From NCBI RefSeq assembly GCF_032854445.1, contig NC_088306.1:20367764-20431763 (forward strand): a DNA stretch of 64,000 nt, read 5' to 3'. This document shows positions 22,906-34,204 of this stretch, piece by piece. How positions within the stretch are numbered: the first letter of the stretch is position 1; every line of letters begins with the position of its first letter. The notes beneath the pieces were generated by a model. The model ran no database searches and was not told where the DNA came from. It saw nothing but the letters and a program-made list of their open reading frames with translations. The stretch is from Liolophura sinensis. Taxonomy: Eukaryota > Mollusca > Polyplacophora > Chitonida > Chitonidae. Made by a program: the position numbers and the translations under genes.

Positions 22906-24539
22906 TCTGTCATTTAGAGTATGTGTTGCTACATGACATAGTGTATCAGAATTTAATGTTGAAGTAAATCATAGGGGTGGTATCTCGGGAATCACTGTCC
23001 TGATGGTGGATTGTGTGTCATTGGCCTACATTCGAGACTACAGGATGTTTGATTAAGCGTGAAGAAAGTTAGATCTTTATGGAGATTGTTGATAAAAATA
23101 AAGTCTATGAGTTCTTTCATTTTTAATTTCAAAATAAGCACTAATAGTCGTTTATTTTATAATACATGATCTTTCTCCTCTCCCACTGCCTTGATTATGG
23201 TTTTCACATGTCTCTGGCAGCTATCCAAGATCAGGCATTATCTCTAATCTGACATCTGATAGGGTTTTGCTCTAATCCCACAGCGTGTTATTCATGTGGG
23301 ACTTTGAAACTGTTTCTTTTTTTTTTCAAGGTTTCAGATGGTGTTTTTTCTATTTAACAGGATTCTGTAAATTTAGTCTGTCAAAATTTAGATATTTTTC
23401 TTGAATGGTCAAGAAATCCATCATTTTCTCTCGTATAAAGGATGTCACATCGTGGGTGTAAATCTCTAGCTTTTGTAATGCTGTGTCGAGGAATAGTGTG
23501 TAATGTCCTATCGAGGTATGCGTGATAATGTCATATCGAGGTATGTGGAGACTTGCCAGCCTGCTGAAAAGTCAACCCAGCTTAGGGAAACTGCATCAGG
23601 GTCTCATGAAATATGGATGGTAGCTTTAGGATTACTAGGTGAAATGAGCAGATGGGATTGTGACAGACGGTTCTTAATGGCGCTCTTTGCAGAATGAGAT
23701 GCCATGGTATCAAAAACACTCTGACGCTAATAGCAGACGCTATGGAGAGCCTCGCTCGTCAGAGTTTCAGCTTTGGAAGCCTATAATGGACCAGTAACCT
23801 CTCGATGAAGCCTCATAAAAGGGAAATATAACCCTCAGGCGCCCAGATCATAATTCCATCAAAGACGCAAACATTTATGTGTTCTGAAGGAACTGATCGT
23901 GCTTTTGAGGAAACATTTCAACAAAATTGCTAGAATTGTGAATATGGCACCCATCTTTGATGTAATTGGAAAGATCTGAGGAGTTTTAAAACGCATGCTG
24001 AGCAAAACCATCAATAAACACCTTGATGTTCTCTTCAGCTTTATTGTGCCGATGTTAGACTAAAATTGTGAACAGGATTGCTCAAATATAGTCATATTAA
24101 TTACGAAGAGATGGTGGAAGTTTTAAACGATAAGTATTTATCAGACAGCAAGGTCATGATCAAGATGAAAGAATATGTTTTTTATATGTATGTTTTTTAT
24201 GTATTTTTGTTTTGGCTTTTCAAGAAGTCCTGTTCTTGGGTTAAAGTCCTATAGATGTATAGAATCTTTCTCATAGATGTGTTCTAACAGCTGTCATAGT
24301 TGACATCATAACTGCAGGCTACTTAATTTCAGGACTGACACCTGGGATCTCAGGAAAACTGGTTTATAGGCGTTTCTACACCCCAAGCTATGTACCTCTT
24401 TTTCTTTTTCTTTTTTTGGTACATTTATGTGTTTGCGCAGGTTTCATATATCCTTTGAAATGTTGGTGGGTTTGTTCTAAAAGTCACAGAATTATTTCAC
24501 CACAATTTTATCCATGTCCATTTTTTTTTTATCTTGTAG

Positions 24540-24606
24540 TTTGTCAAACGCCCCAAACCTCCTGTTGAAAAAGTATTGGAAATTAACCTTGTCAAAGGAG
24601 ATAAAG
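24540..24606 (+). CDS. dlg1: DLG exon, PDZ1 end and PDZ2 start
   Basis: Encodes FVKRPKPPVEKVLEINLVKG and DK plus the first base of Gly125. FVKRPKPP closes PDZ1 (beta-F) and KVLEINLVKG is beta-A of PDZ2, as in DLG proteins (…EIKLIKGPKG…). 67 bases, phase 0 in, phase 1 out. Acceptor 'tttatcttgtag', donor 'gtaaga'. The next base codons must come from an exon starting with two bases of a Gly codon, which is what 32570 provides. Confidence 0.96.
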
Positions 24607-24750
24607 GTAAGACAATTAACATAACCAGCATTTGATGTAAGTGTCTGGGCTTATTTTTCTGGGACTTTAGGCATATTTTCAAGAAGCATTATATAATTTG
24701 TTGTTTCATTGGATTTCTGGGTGATGGGATTTTTGAATGACATTTATTGT

Positions 24751-24755
<5 letters not shown>

Positions 24756-24790
<35 letters not shown>

Positions 24791-24868
24791 ATAATGCTGG
24801 CAGAGGTCGTATAAATGATATCTTCTTCAGTACAGCGCAATATACCAATCAAATAATAAATGAACTGT
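24756..24868 (+). repeat. (TA)n microsatellite followed by SINE tail
   Basis: About 15 TA units (24757-24786) run into 'gccataatgctggcagagg' and 'gcgcaatataccaatcaaat', a diverged SINE 3' end. The TA tract may have grown at the SINE junction. Confidence 0.75.
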
Positions 24869-25009
24869 CTGATCTATAGGTACAGCATGAATTTAAATTG
24901 AATCCATTTTCAGTGTGTGAGAGTCTGCCAGAAACAAATGGAGGTTTTCATCTGCTTGTATCTCTCAATACAGATACATCCGTACCTCTGCAACACCTTG
25001 GCCTGTATT

Positions 25010-25401
25010 TATCAAAGAACTTAAGACCTAAGTCATAAATGACAACTCATCAGAAAGCTGAACTCATAACGAGAAAGACTTCAAGTAGTGGTTTGTACAT
25101 TGTTATAACAAAATAATTGTAGCTGTGTTTGAATATATGACTTAAATATTAAGGAGTTTGATGAATACAAGCCATGATATTGATTACACAAAGCCATTTC
25201 TGACTGTTGTCAATATTTAAAACTTCCTCACAATGCTTAGTTTGTGTTACAGGAAGTTGAAATTGTGGTACTTTTGTCATTTAGGTCATATTTATGAGGT
25301 GATTTTAATTTAAATTTTAATTTATAGGGCCCCAATAGAAGCTTTAAAGTCATGTTTCAAATTTTGACTCAAGTCAGTAATAGTTTTGTGAAATCGGCCC
25401 A
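25010..25401. mobile_element. Possible MITE with imperfect inverted ends
   Basis: The left end 'ggcctgtatttatcaaagaa' and the reverse complement of the right end 'ggccgatttcacaaaactat' match imperfectly over about 40 bases, followed by 'gacttgagtc' against 'gacctaagtc'. No coding frame. Confidence 0.4.
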
Positions 25402-27794
25402 AGAGAAAATGACAAGGCAATGTTTGTTTGGTGTTGCTTCTTAAAAATATTATTTTTTCCAGCTTGAATTTAAAGTATGTTTTGTTCATTTTTGGAAAAT
25501 GCTTGGTTCATTGAAGCTGAATTATCTGTGCAGATTCACAAAATCTGAACATTCATCAGACTTGAGCAAAGGTGAAAGCCTGCCGATGATGTATTGTGTG
25601 CGATGAACATGTATATAGAGATTTCACAAAACTGGAATTTGGTGGCTTTATCAAGACAATATCTTTTTTGTTAAATTTCGACGTATTGGTTTAAAATGAT
25701 GTATGAATTCATGAAGGTGAAGTTTTATTTTTGTATAAAAATTCAACAAAAAACATTACAGAGAATGCGATAAATTGAGTATCCAAACTGGTTTCGCCTA
25801 AACTTCATCTGTAGATTTTTTTGTATGAAGAATCAAGGTATAAAGTTCAGCTTGTATTAGCATGCCTTGGAGACATAACACTAAACATGTTCATCGATAG
25901 TGATACCTACCTTTTTTTTTTCCCCGAGTACGCTCAGTTCAGCACACGATCATGACATGATGAATACGCTTTTAGAAGAAACCCCAAGAGACTCGTAGAT
26001 TGCAGCCGAAAAAAACGATTTAGCGATTCAGCTGAGAGGTAGAACATGTGTCTGATATCTGAGGTCTCGCACCTCTCATTACAAGAACGAAATTTTTGCT
26101 GAATTACCAACTTTCTGAAGTCTCGAAGGATTTGTGGAGAGAAAAGGAAAGTGATAAATATTATTTTGCCTTTCGTCTTTATAATGATGGGCATAGTAAC
26201 CCACAAAGTAAAAGCTTCTGTTCATTAGAGCTGTTCGTGTAAAGCTGTTCTTGTAGCAGAAGTGAATTGATGCAGATATCCATTCGTCCTTGATAAAGTG
26301 CATTATTGTCCCAACTTAGTTTGTTAATGTGGTTTTAAATTCTGAATACGTCATTAAAAATTCAGTACATTTGGGGTGTGATGCTGGAGTTAATGGTGTG
26401 ACAGAGGAGTGATGTTAGTCTGCCTGGAAATGTCATGCACTGCTGGCTGTTGAAAGAATTTAATGAGTACTGAAAAAAAAACTTCAGCTGCTGCAAGTCA
26501 TTAATATTTGTCTTAATTTTTATTTTAAAAAATCTAAATAAAGTATTATATATAAATATCCGTTATGTGCATTAGTATTTTGCTTTGTTTAGCTAGATAA
26601 AATTGTCACTTTATAACCATTATCGTGACAATTAATTTTCAGTCATGTACTCCCCAAAATATGGCTGTATTTTGAGTAAAGCTATAATCATTCATTATCC
26701 AGTCAGGTAATTATTTCTCATCGGGTTTCTTTTTTTAGATTATTGACGTCCAGTATTGTTTTTTTCTTGGCTATCTATGTCTCCAGGGAGAGCTTTTTTT
26801 GGAGAATTTGATTGCCTCTGCATATAGGGCTCTGAAATCAGCTTACAAAAATAAGCCCTCTCTACAGCTTTTTTTTTCTGTAATTTTACAAAAACATAAT
26901 TTTCTCTACATTGGAAGTTCTCCGTCTAAACGTTGAAGTTTTCTTAAAAGTGCTGTTGTTTTGTGTTTTTGTTGTTTTCTTTTTGTGGTATTTTGGCTTT
27001 CTGTTTTTTTGTTTTGTGTGTGTGTATGTGTGTGTGTGTGTGCATTTTTGTCTTGTAAATGGAAGACTATCATGTATCAGTTATAAAAAAGCAATAGATT
27101 TTTCAGCGTCTAATGTTAACAATCCAAACCACTGAGGCAGCTGTCAGTACAGAATTGTACAGCCTGTTAGAAGTTCATGAATGATGGTGGGAGCCATGGG
27201 AAAAAAACACACCGTTACATTAGCGCCTTGTAACACCCCCAGAAAGATAGCTCCAAATGTGTGCATGCTGCCCTTGTGGATGTAAAATTGCAGCGGTGGT
27301 ACAAGGGTTTGAATAATGGAGTGCATCTGTGAGGTGACAGGCCTACCATGACTCCACGCCTTCTGTGTTGTACCATAGGACAGCCATTATCACTCACCGT
27401 GAGCATATTTGCTGAAAGAATGAATGGTTAAGTGACCAAATCTTGACGGCTGTTTAGCGGTATTTTTATAGCCCTACAAAAGAAGCAAACATTAAAATAT
27501 CCAAACCAGACTTCATTTATCTTGAGATAAAAAAAAAAAACAAAAAAAACAGGTATCTTGTAAGTATATCATACTTAAAAATAAAACGCATCACTTTAGG
27601 TCTTAAATAGACACTGCTATTCTTACTTGAAGACTTTTTGTCTTAAAAGTTACAGTAAATGGCCTAAAATTTTGTTCACAACGGAGTTGCACATTTTGCC
27701 AGATTATGGCCGTTTCATTGATCATGTTTCGAGACTTGTTTGATCATGTTTTGTGTGCTGAAATACAGGTTGTTGTTCAAGTGACAATCCTGTC

Positions 27795-28365
27795 AGGGGC
27801 TTGGCTGAAGTCCATTTGTGACTTGTCCCAGATGCATATGTGGCTTGTCTGAAAGACATTTGTGGTTTGCCTGAGGTGCAGTTTTGCCTTTTTTGAGGTG
27901 CACTTGTGGTTTGCCTGTGGTGCACTTGTGGCTTGTCTGACGTACACTTGTGGTTTGACTGAGGTGCTATGGTGGCTTGTCTGAGGTGCACTTCTGTCTT
28001 TTCTGAGGTGCTCTTTTGTCTTTTCTGAGGAGCTTTTCTGTCTTGTCTGAGGTGCACTTCTGTCTTGTTTGAGGTGCACTTCTGTGTTGTCTGAGGTGCA
28101 CTTCTGTCTTTTCTGAGGTGCACTTCTGTCTTTTCTGAGGAGCACTTATGGCTTGTCTGCAGTACACTTATAGCTTGCCTGTTGAGCACTTGTGCTTGTC
28201 TGAAGTACACTTGTGGTTTGCCTGACGTGCACTTGTGGCTTGTGGCTTGTCTGTTGAGCACTTGTGGCTTGTCTGAAGTACAATTGTGGTGTGCGTGACG
28301 TGCAATTGTGGCTTGCCTGTGGTGCACTTGTGGTTTTGCTGTGGTGCACTCATGGCTTTGCTGTG
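27795..28365 (-). repeat. 22-bp minisatellite, about 25 copies
   Basis: The + strand unit is 'cttgtctgaggtgcacttct' plus 'gt', period 22, with scattered indels. On the minus strand the unit lacks stops in any frame, so three overlapping long open frames arise that read permutations of one 22-residue repeat (segments such as SAPQTRQKCTSDKTE). I read this as non-coding. Confidence 0.9.
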
Positions 28366-28776
28366 GTGCAATTGTGAAATGTTCAGGGAAGACTGAAAGA
28401 AATATTTGCCCCAGTGTGCTAGACACCAGATCAAGATATCTCGGCGTTTTCTCTATACAAAGGTGTCAAAGGTATTCTGTTGTTGCCTTGGTTTTAAAGA
28501 ACTTATAGATGACTTGATTTTACCAGTTAGATCCGCCAGTATTCAGTTCATGTTGACTTTACAGTGACCAGCATGGTAACGAGAACTACAGGTGCTAATG
28601 GCAGCAGTTAAGCTGTTCGTACATGGACACAAGACTGGGTTGGTGGTTCACAGTCAAGCTTAGTCAAGGGCATAAATTGAACGGCAATACCACAGAGGGG
28701 AACCTTATTTTTAGTCAAATCATGTGTTTTGTGTTCATCATAGCACTCCACATTTGTTGATTTTACCAGCCTTGCA

Positions 28777-29043
28777 GGAGCCTCTGTGGCTCAGATGGTT
28801 AGCGCGCTAGCGCAGTGTAATGACCCAGGAGCCTCTCAACAATGCAGTCGCTGTGAGTTCAAGTCCAGCTCATGCTGGCTTCCTCTCTGGCTGTACTTGG
28901 TAAGGTCTGTCAGTAACCTGCAGATGGTCGTGGGTTCCCCCCGGGTTCTACCTGGTTTCCTCCCACCATAATACTGGTCGCCGTCATTTAAGTAAAATAT
29001 TCTTGAGTACAGCATAAAACACCAAATAAATAAAAAATAAATA
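28777..29043 (+). mobile_element. Full-length tRNA-derived SINE with target-site duplication
   Basis: Head 'ggagcctctgtggctcagat' with A box 'tggctcagatgg', box-B-like 'gtgagttcaagtcc', the core, and tail 'gcataaaacacc' plus AT-rich repeats. The direct repeat 'accagccttg' occurs at 28765-28774 and 29044-29053. Confidence 0.9.
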
Positions 29044-29250
29044 ACCAGCCTTGTACATATAGTTTGCGAATTTCTACACTCTTATTGCTTGCAGAGGACT
29101 TCGTGGTTCTTGGTTTAGGCTAGTTCCTTGCAACTTAGCCCAGTGCATCACATTAAATAGCAGTCAATCAATCAGTCAGTTAATCAGTCATCTTCTGCTT
29201 GATGTACTTTTCAAGGAATGAAGAATTCAAAGTCTTTTTGATGGTTGAAT

Positions 29251-29377
29251 GCAAATTTATATATTGTTACAATAAGCAAATTTATGTATGGTTGCAATAA
29301 GCAATTTTATGTATTGTTGCAATAAGCAAATTTATGTATGGTTGCACTAAGCAAATTTATGTATTGTTGCAATAAGC
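29251..29377. repeat. 25-bp tandem repeat, five copies
   Basis: The unit 'gcaaatttatgtattgttgc' plus 'aataa' is repeated five times with few changes. Confidence 0.95.
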
Positions 29378-30559
29378 GTGGGCAAAATCAGAAAGGGAAA
29401 TCATCTGATTCATTGTTCACTGGGGTAAAATGCTCCTTTGCAAAATGAACTGAAGTCACAATAAGTCACAGTAATAAAGACATTAATTTGTTGTCTCCAC
29501 CCTATCAAAATGTCAAAGGTATCAATATTGTGAATACTCTATCTACTGTGAGTTGGATATTGTACCAGATATTGAAACATTACTGTTTAATTTAAAAAGA
29601 AAGGATTGAAATGTATATGTTTATAAGAAAACTTTTGAAAGAATGAATCAGTGATGTAAAAAGTTTAACAAAAGTTATGTGTCCACAGGCTCCAACAAAG
29701 TTTATTGCTCAGAAATTCCAAAGTAATTGAAAAATGTTGAAAGAAGCACAAATGCCCAAACTGAAAAAACTAATCCAGCATGTTTCTTGTGGATTATAAT
29801 AGCATTCCTGCAGTAGGTGCTTAAGAGACGGGAGGGGAAATGAGAGCATATTTGATGCAAACTTTCAAGCAACAGAGGCCCTTCAGACATCTTAGACTTT
29901 TCCAATCTCCCTCAACCTGACAACTCCAGGCATGCAGAGTATCATTTCCTGAAAACAATTACACTTAAATGTTAAAAAAAAAAAAATTACTCGTTGCTCT
30001 GGGGCCATACACTCTGCAATAAGTGTTCAGAGACTCGTTATGATTGGTTAGTTCGATCTTCTCATAAAATTGGTCTGGCAGAGTTTTACACAGCTTGACA
30101 TTAAGTTAATACTACTTGCCCATAGCTGCAGGGGAGAGAAGTGGGTGGAAGTTCGATTAAAGTTTCTCCTTAATCTTGGGTGAAAGTCTGGTGTCCTTTG
30201 ACGTGTGTAATTGACTGCCTGTTTTGATCAGGTTTCAGAGACCTTAAACATTTTTGTCTTACAGTTTGTTTGGATGGACTTGGGAAATGTGCTTGCTGGT
30301 TTATCCTTTGCCCTTTTGATAATTCCATATCTTCTGGAAATCAGAGTTCGACGTATGGTCTATATACTTTTATTTCATTGTACATGTTGACAGCAGGATT
30401 GAGGAAGAGGATGTATGCTCTGATCAGCTATTCCATTGGTTTTTTTTTCTTCCCCCAATATCATTATTTCCTTTTAGAGGCAACAAACACAATATCTGGC
30501 GCCAGTTTGTACTAGTTTTTTGATTACCCTACATGACCTTTAGTTTCGCCCACAAAAGG

Positions 30560-30745
30560 GCATTTTTATAGGCAAATAAATGTCACAAAATATAATTTTT
30601 GGGGCTGAAACTTACCATTATCCAGTAGAATATCATTATCCCATGTTACGAGCAAACTCAAAACACCTTTTTAAAGTTTAAAGGACTCTCAGAATCAGAA
30701 AAAATGGACAAGTTAGTCATGGACAAAATTTATGGTCTTTTAGAG
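30560..30745 (+). repeat. Dispersed repeat family B, copy 2
   Basis: 'ggggctgaaacttaccatta', 'tcatta-cccatgtt', 'ctcaaaacacctttttaaag' and 'ttagtcatggacaaaattta' match 62105-62265 closely and 22735/43715 in reverse complement. Confidence 0.8.
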
Positions 30746-31183
30746 TATGTCTCAATACATTCACAAATTTTCTTTCACATGTTTGTATCTTAATAACCTT
30801 TGACCCCTGAAAAAAAAAATTGACCAGAGGCCATGCCATGACACCATTTGTCAATTATCACACTGTCTTCAAGGCTCTGCTTTTAAACTCAATACTGTAG
30901 TCTTTGTATAATGTGATTTCTTCTTCTGTGCACCTGTTTTCTGCATTCAGGCACTTTTGTTTTGAATGTCCTTGACCCTTGTGAATGCAACAGAACATTT
31001 CTTTGTCCAACAAATTGGAACCATATTACATTGCCTGTTCAGCCTCAGTTCAATTCGTATTTTTGTCAAGCACTCATTGCCCTTCTTATGTCAAAATCAG
31101 CAAAGGCTACTTGTATCGTTGCAAACTTGACATCCACCTGGTTTGTGTCTGCACAACATTTTATCCATGTCCCTAATCATTGC

Positions 31184-31283
31184 ACATCCCCCATCATTGC
31201 ATATCCCCCATCATCGCATATCCCCCATCATTGCATATCCCCCATCATTGCATATCCCTCATCATTGCGTATCCCCAATCATT
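31184..31283. repeat. 17-bp tandem repeat, about six copies
   Basis: The unit 'tcccccatcattgcata' has period 17, so three overlapping frames read the same Pro/His/Ile-rich 17-residue repeat. It is non-coding by context. Confidence 0.9.
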
Positions 31284-31744
31284 GGCAACTCAGCAGTGTA
31301 AATTTGGTTGGCAGCTCTGCTTGCTTTTTGTTTGCCTAATGGCCAGTAACAAATTTGATATCGGGACATCCAGTGGCTCTCATTTGGCAACTTATTCGTC
31401 AGCGCTCAACAATAATAACTGCTTTATTTTGTTACTAGCAGATCACTGGGTGTTTTGGTGCATTGAAACTCCTCCTGTATAATTAAGTATAGCATAGGGA
31501 GGAAAACCAGAGCAGCAATGATCGACCATGTGATAACTTGCAAATGGTCAAACTCAACCCGTGGCATCCTGTCAATTTACCTCAGAGTTTTATTCTAACT
31601 GTTTGTGTAAATGCTTTAACAGTAGCAAATTATACACCCCTTAGCACCATGGCAGAATTAAGTAAAAAAAAAAAAAAGTAATGAGGTGACATTGTTGTCT
31701 GTTGTCAGCAATTTCATGGCATTGCATTCTAGGTTGCAGTACCA

Positions 31745-32569
31745 CATTCGTATCTCTGTTTTTCAGGTTCAGGATTCAGTATCACCAATGTGTCTCTCTT
31801 TTTTTCGGGTTTAGGATTCAGTTTCACACATGTGTATCTCTCTTTTGCTGGTTTAGAATTCCATATTAAAAGTGTAAGTCTTTGTTTTCCAGGTTTAGGA
31901 TTCAGTATCACGTGTATCTCTGTTTTTCAGCTGTAGGATTCATTATCTCATGTGTGTCTCCCTGTTTCCTGGGTTTGTGATTCAGCATGTCATGTGTATC
32001 AGGTTTAGGATTCAATATTAGATGGTTATCTGTGTTTTCTGGGTATAGGATTCAGTATCATGTGTATATCTCCCTGTTTTCCAGGTTTAGGATTCAGTAT
32101 CACTCTTGTATCTCTTTGTTTTCCAGCATTCAGTATCACGTGTATCTCTATGTTTTCCAGGGCTAGAATGCAATATCACATGTGTATCTCTATGTTTTCC
32201 AGATTTAGCATTCAGTATTCCATGTGTATCTCTGTTTTCCAGGTTTAGTATCACCTGTATCTGTATGTTTTCCAGGTTTAACATTCAGTGTCACCTGTTT
32301 CTCTATGCTTTCCAGGGTTAGAATACAGTATCACATGGGTATCTCTTTGTTTTCCAGGTTTACCATTCAGTATCACATGGGTATCTCTTTGTTTTCCAGG
32401 TTTACCATTCAGTATCACATGGGTATCTCTTTGTTTTCCAGGTTTACCATTCAGTATCACATGGGTATCTCTTTGTTTTCCAGGTTTACCATTCAGTATC
32501 ACATGGGTATCTCTTTGTTTTCCAGGTTTACCATTCAGTATTATATGTGTGTCTTTATATGTTTTCCAG
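31745..32569 (+). repeat. ~42-bp array of duplicated PDZ2-exon 3' splice sites
   Basis: About 20 units of the form 'tctctttgttttccag' + 'gtttaggattcagtatcac' match the real acceptor and first 17 bases of the adjacent exon (…ttttccag|ggttaggattcagtatt…). The copies nearest the exon are almost identical with period exactly 42; upstream copies are older and vary in spacing. About 16 keep AG after the pyrimidine tract. Joined in phase 1 to the previous exon, many would read GLGFSIT or GLPFSITW. Confidence 0.93.
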
Positions 32570-32706
32570 GGTTAGGATTCAGTATTGCGGGTGGCGTGGG
32601 AAATCAGCACATTCCAGGCGAGGATGGAATCTTTGTCACAAAAATCATTGAAGGCGGAGCAGCAGAGCAAGACGGCCGATTAGCTGTGGGAGACAGACTG
32701 ATATAT
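32570..32706 (+). CDS. dlg1: DLG exon, PDZ2 core with GLGF loop
   Basis: With the carried-in G it encodes residues 125-170: [38 protein letters not shown] and AVGDRLIY. The loop GLGF and the [10 protein letters not shown] insert are near-invariant in DLG PDZ2. 137 bases, phase 1 in, phase 0 out. The acceptor 'tatatgttttccag' is preceded by about 20 duplicated look-alikes. The donor is 'gtacgc', the weakest of the gene, but the join TAT|GTA gives the expected Y-V-N reading into the next exon. Confidence 0.96.
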
Positions 32707-32766
32707 GTACGCATTCGTCCCATAATACCTCTGAAATACAATGAATACTATCAGTATACCGTATCA

Positions 32767-32954
32767 TTTACCACCAATGCAGTCACTGTGAGTTCAAGTC
32801 CAGCCCATGGTGGCTTACTCTCTGGCAGTAAGACACAAGGTCTGCCAGCTGATGGTCATGGGTCTCCCCCGACTTCTGTCTGGTAATGCTGGTTGCCGTG
32901 ATATAAGTGAAATAGTCTACAGTACAGAGTAAAACACCAATGTAATAAATAAAA
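32767..32954 (+). mobile_element. Diverged SINE 60 bp after the PDZ2 exon
   Basis: 'accaatgcagtcactgtgag' and 'ttcaagtccagcccatg' through 'gagtaaaacaccaatg' plus a TAAA tail match the SINE body with several deletions. Confidence 0.85.
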
Positions 32955-33562
32955 TATGTCATTTATTGTTGCAAGTGCATTCAAACTTGCTTTCGTGTTG
33001 GAGCATATTTAATAAAAAAAGACAAACTTCTGGGCCTCTATAGTAAAAAAAAAAAACAAATGAATATTTTACATGAAGATGTTCAGAAGTTCATCTTAAT
33101 TTATGTTCAACATATCTCCTGTATGAGTGTGAAACTTACGTCATATTAAAGTTTGTTCTTAAGTTGACTTGATCACAATACTTGATCACAATGCTTGTCA
33201 GGTGGCAATTTTCACAATATTTGTTGACACACAGTGGAAGTCAAGACATGAAATCATTTGTCTAGTGAGCATGAAAAATGTATATTTTCAAGACAAAGTT
33301 TGGTCATACCTAAGGGTTAGAAAGGGCAACTATTTGTAGTTCCCTACTTGTGTGTTCACCATGAGAAGGGATTAGGACCAGTATTAAGTCATTGGGTGGG
33401 ATGTCGTATGTGGTGCCCTCCACACAGGAGTCCTTTGAAACAGCGTTATAAAATATATCGACTTTTATACTGACTGTATAAAAGAAGATTCCACTGCAGT
33501 ATGATGAAAATGATGTTGAAAACAATGTTAAACCACATGAAAAGAATCAAAAATCTGTAAAT

Positions 33563-33690
33563 GGTACCCTGTGGATGGTCGTCAGCTTCCCCCGGGGTCT
33601 GCCCGGTTTCCTCCCACCATAATGCTGGCCGCCGTTGCATAAGTGAAATATTTTTGAGTATAGCGTAAAACACCAATCAAATAAATAAAG
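33563..33690 (+). repeat. SINE fragment, 3' half
   Basis: 'ctgtggatggtcgtcagc' to 'gcgtaaaacaccaatc' with a TAAA tail. Confidence 0.85.
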
Positions 33691-34035
33691 TAAATTGTAC
33701 CAGGTGTCTTCTCTGCAGCAAATCTGTTACGAGTGTAGACAGGAAATGATTCTTTTATACCTGAGGACGTCACATTGTGTTAACATATGAAAAGGTCTGA
33801 ACAGTTAAAGCAGGAAACCTTGATCATTAATTTACACATCCATTCATTCATTCCAACAATTTTAGTTCATGGAGGAAGGGAGACAACTGTCGCCATTGAT
33901 GACATCACAATGTTTGTCCCCCTTTGTCACCTAAACAAAAGGCCATTGTGAGACAGTGACACAATTTATAATGTGGTGTAAGCTTTGTCACATTTTTGCC
34001 ATACATTATATCACTTCGTTGCTTTGTTTCTCCAG

Positions 34036-34204
34036 GTAAATGACTGCAATCTTGAAAATGTTACACATGAAGAAGCAGTCGGAGCTCTGAAGCGAACTCA
34101 GGATAACGTCAAATTGGTCGTTCTGAAAACAGTATATTATCCAGAAAATGCACCGCAGGAGTTGTCCCCCCATTTGTCACCAGCGCCCCCTGTGGTCATG
34201 CCAG
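34036..34204 (+). CDS. dlg1: DLG exon, PDZ2 C-terminal half and linker start
   Basis: Encodes VNDCNLENVTHEEAVGALKR, TQDNVKLVVLKT and a linker VYYPENAPQELSPHLSPAPP VVMP (residues 171-226). His181 is the alpha-B ligand-contacting His. After about residue 202 the sequence leaves the PDZ fold and becomes Pro/Ser-rich. 169 bases, phase 0 in, phase 1 out. Acceptor 'ttgtttctccag', donor 'gtaagc'. Confidence 0.95.

Larger units (their letters stand above)
19697..24539 (+). other. Intron (4843 bp)
   Basis: GT-AG, phase 0. Holds dispersed repeat E copy 1 (20805-21075), a SINE (22109-22283) and dispersed repeat B copy 1 (22735-22905). From 22.9 to 24.5 kb I see only unremarkable AT-rich sequence. Confidence 0.85.
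24607..32569 (+). other. Intron (7963 bp), ending in decoy 3' splice-site array
   Basis: GT-AG, phase 1. It carries a (TA)n tract, a SINE tail, a possible MITE (25010-25401), a TG-rich tract (about 27017-27042), 22-bp, 25-bp and 17-bp minisatellites, a full-length SINE (28777-29043), dispersed repeat B copy 2, and the roughly 42-bp array at 31745-32569. No additional exon recognised. Confidence 0.9.
32707..34035 (+). other. Intron (1329 bp)
   Basis: GT-AG, phase 0, with two SINE copies (32767-32954 and 33563-33690). Nothing else recognised. Confidence 0.88.

Noticed and set aside
27722-28426. 234-codon open frame on the minus strand
   Set aside because: It coincides with the 22-bp minisatellite. 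Length and composition follow from a stop-free unit read in rotating frames; there is no known domain and it sits in a DLG intron.
31180-31482. Pro/His/Ile-rich open frames
   Set aside because: Produced by the 17-bp tandem repeat; the same peptide pattern appears in overlapping frames.
32224-32886. 220-codon open frame on the plus strand as an independent protein
   Set aside because: It is the PDZ2 exon plus the decoy splice-site array upstream and SINE sequence downstream. Only 32570-32706 is supported as coding.
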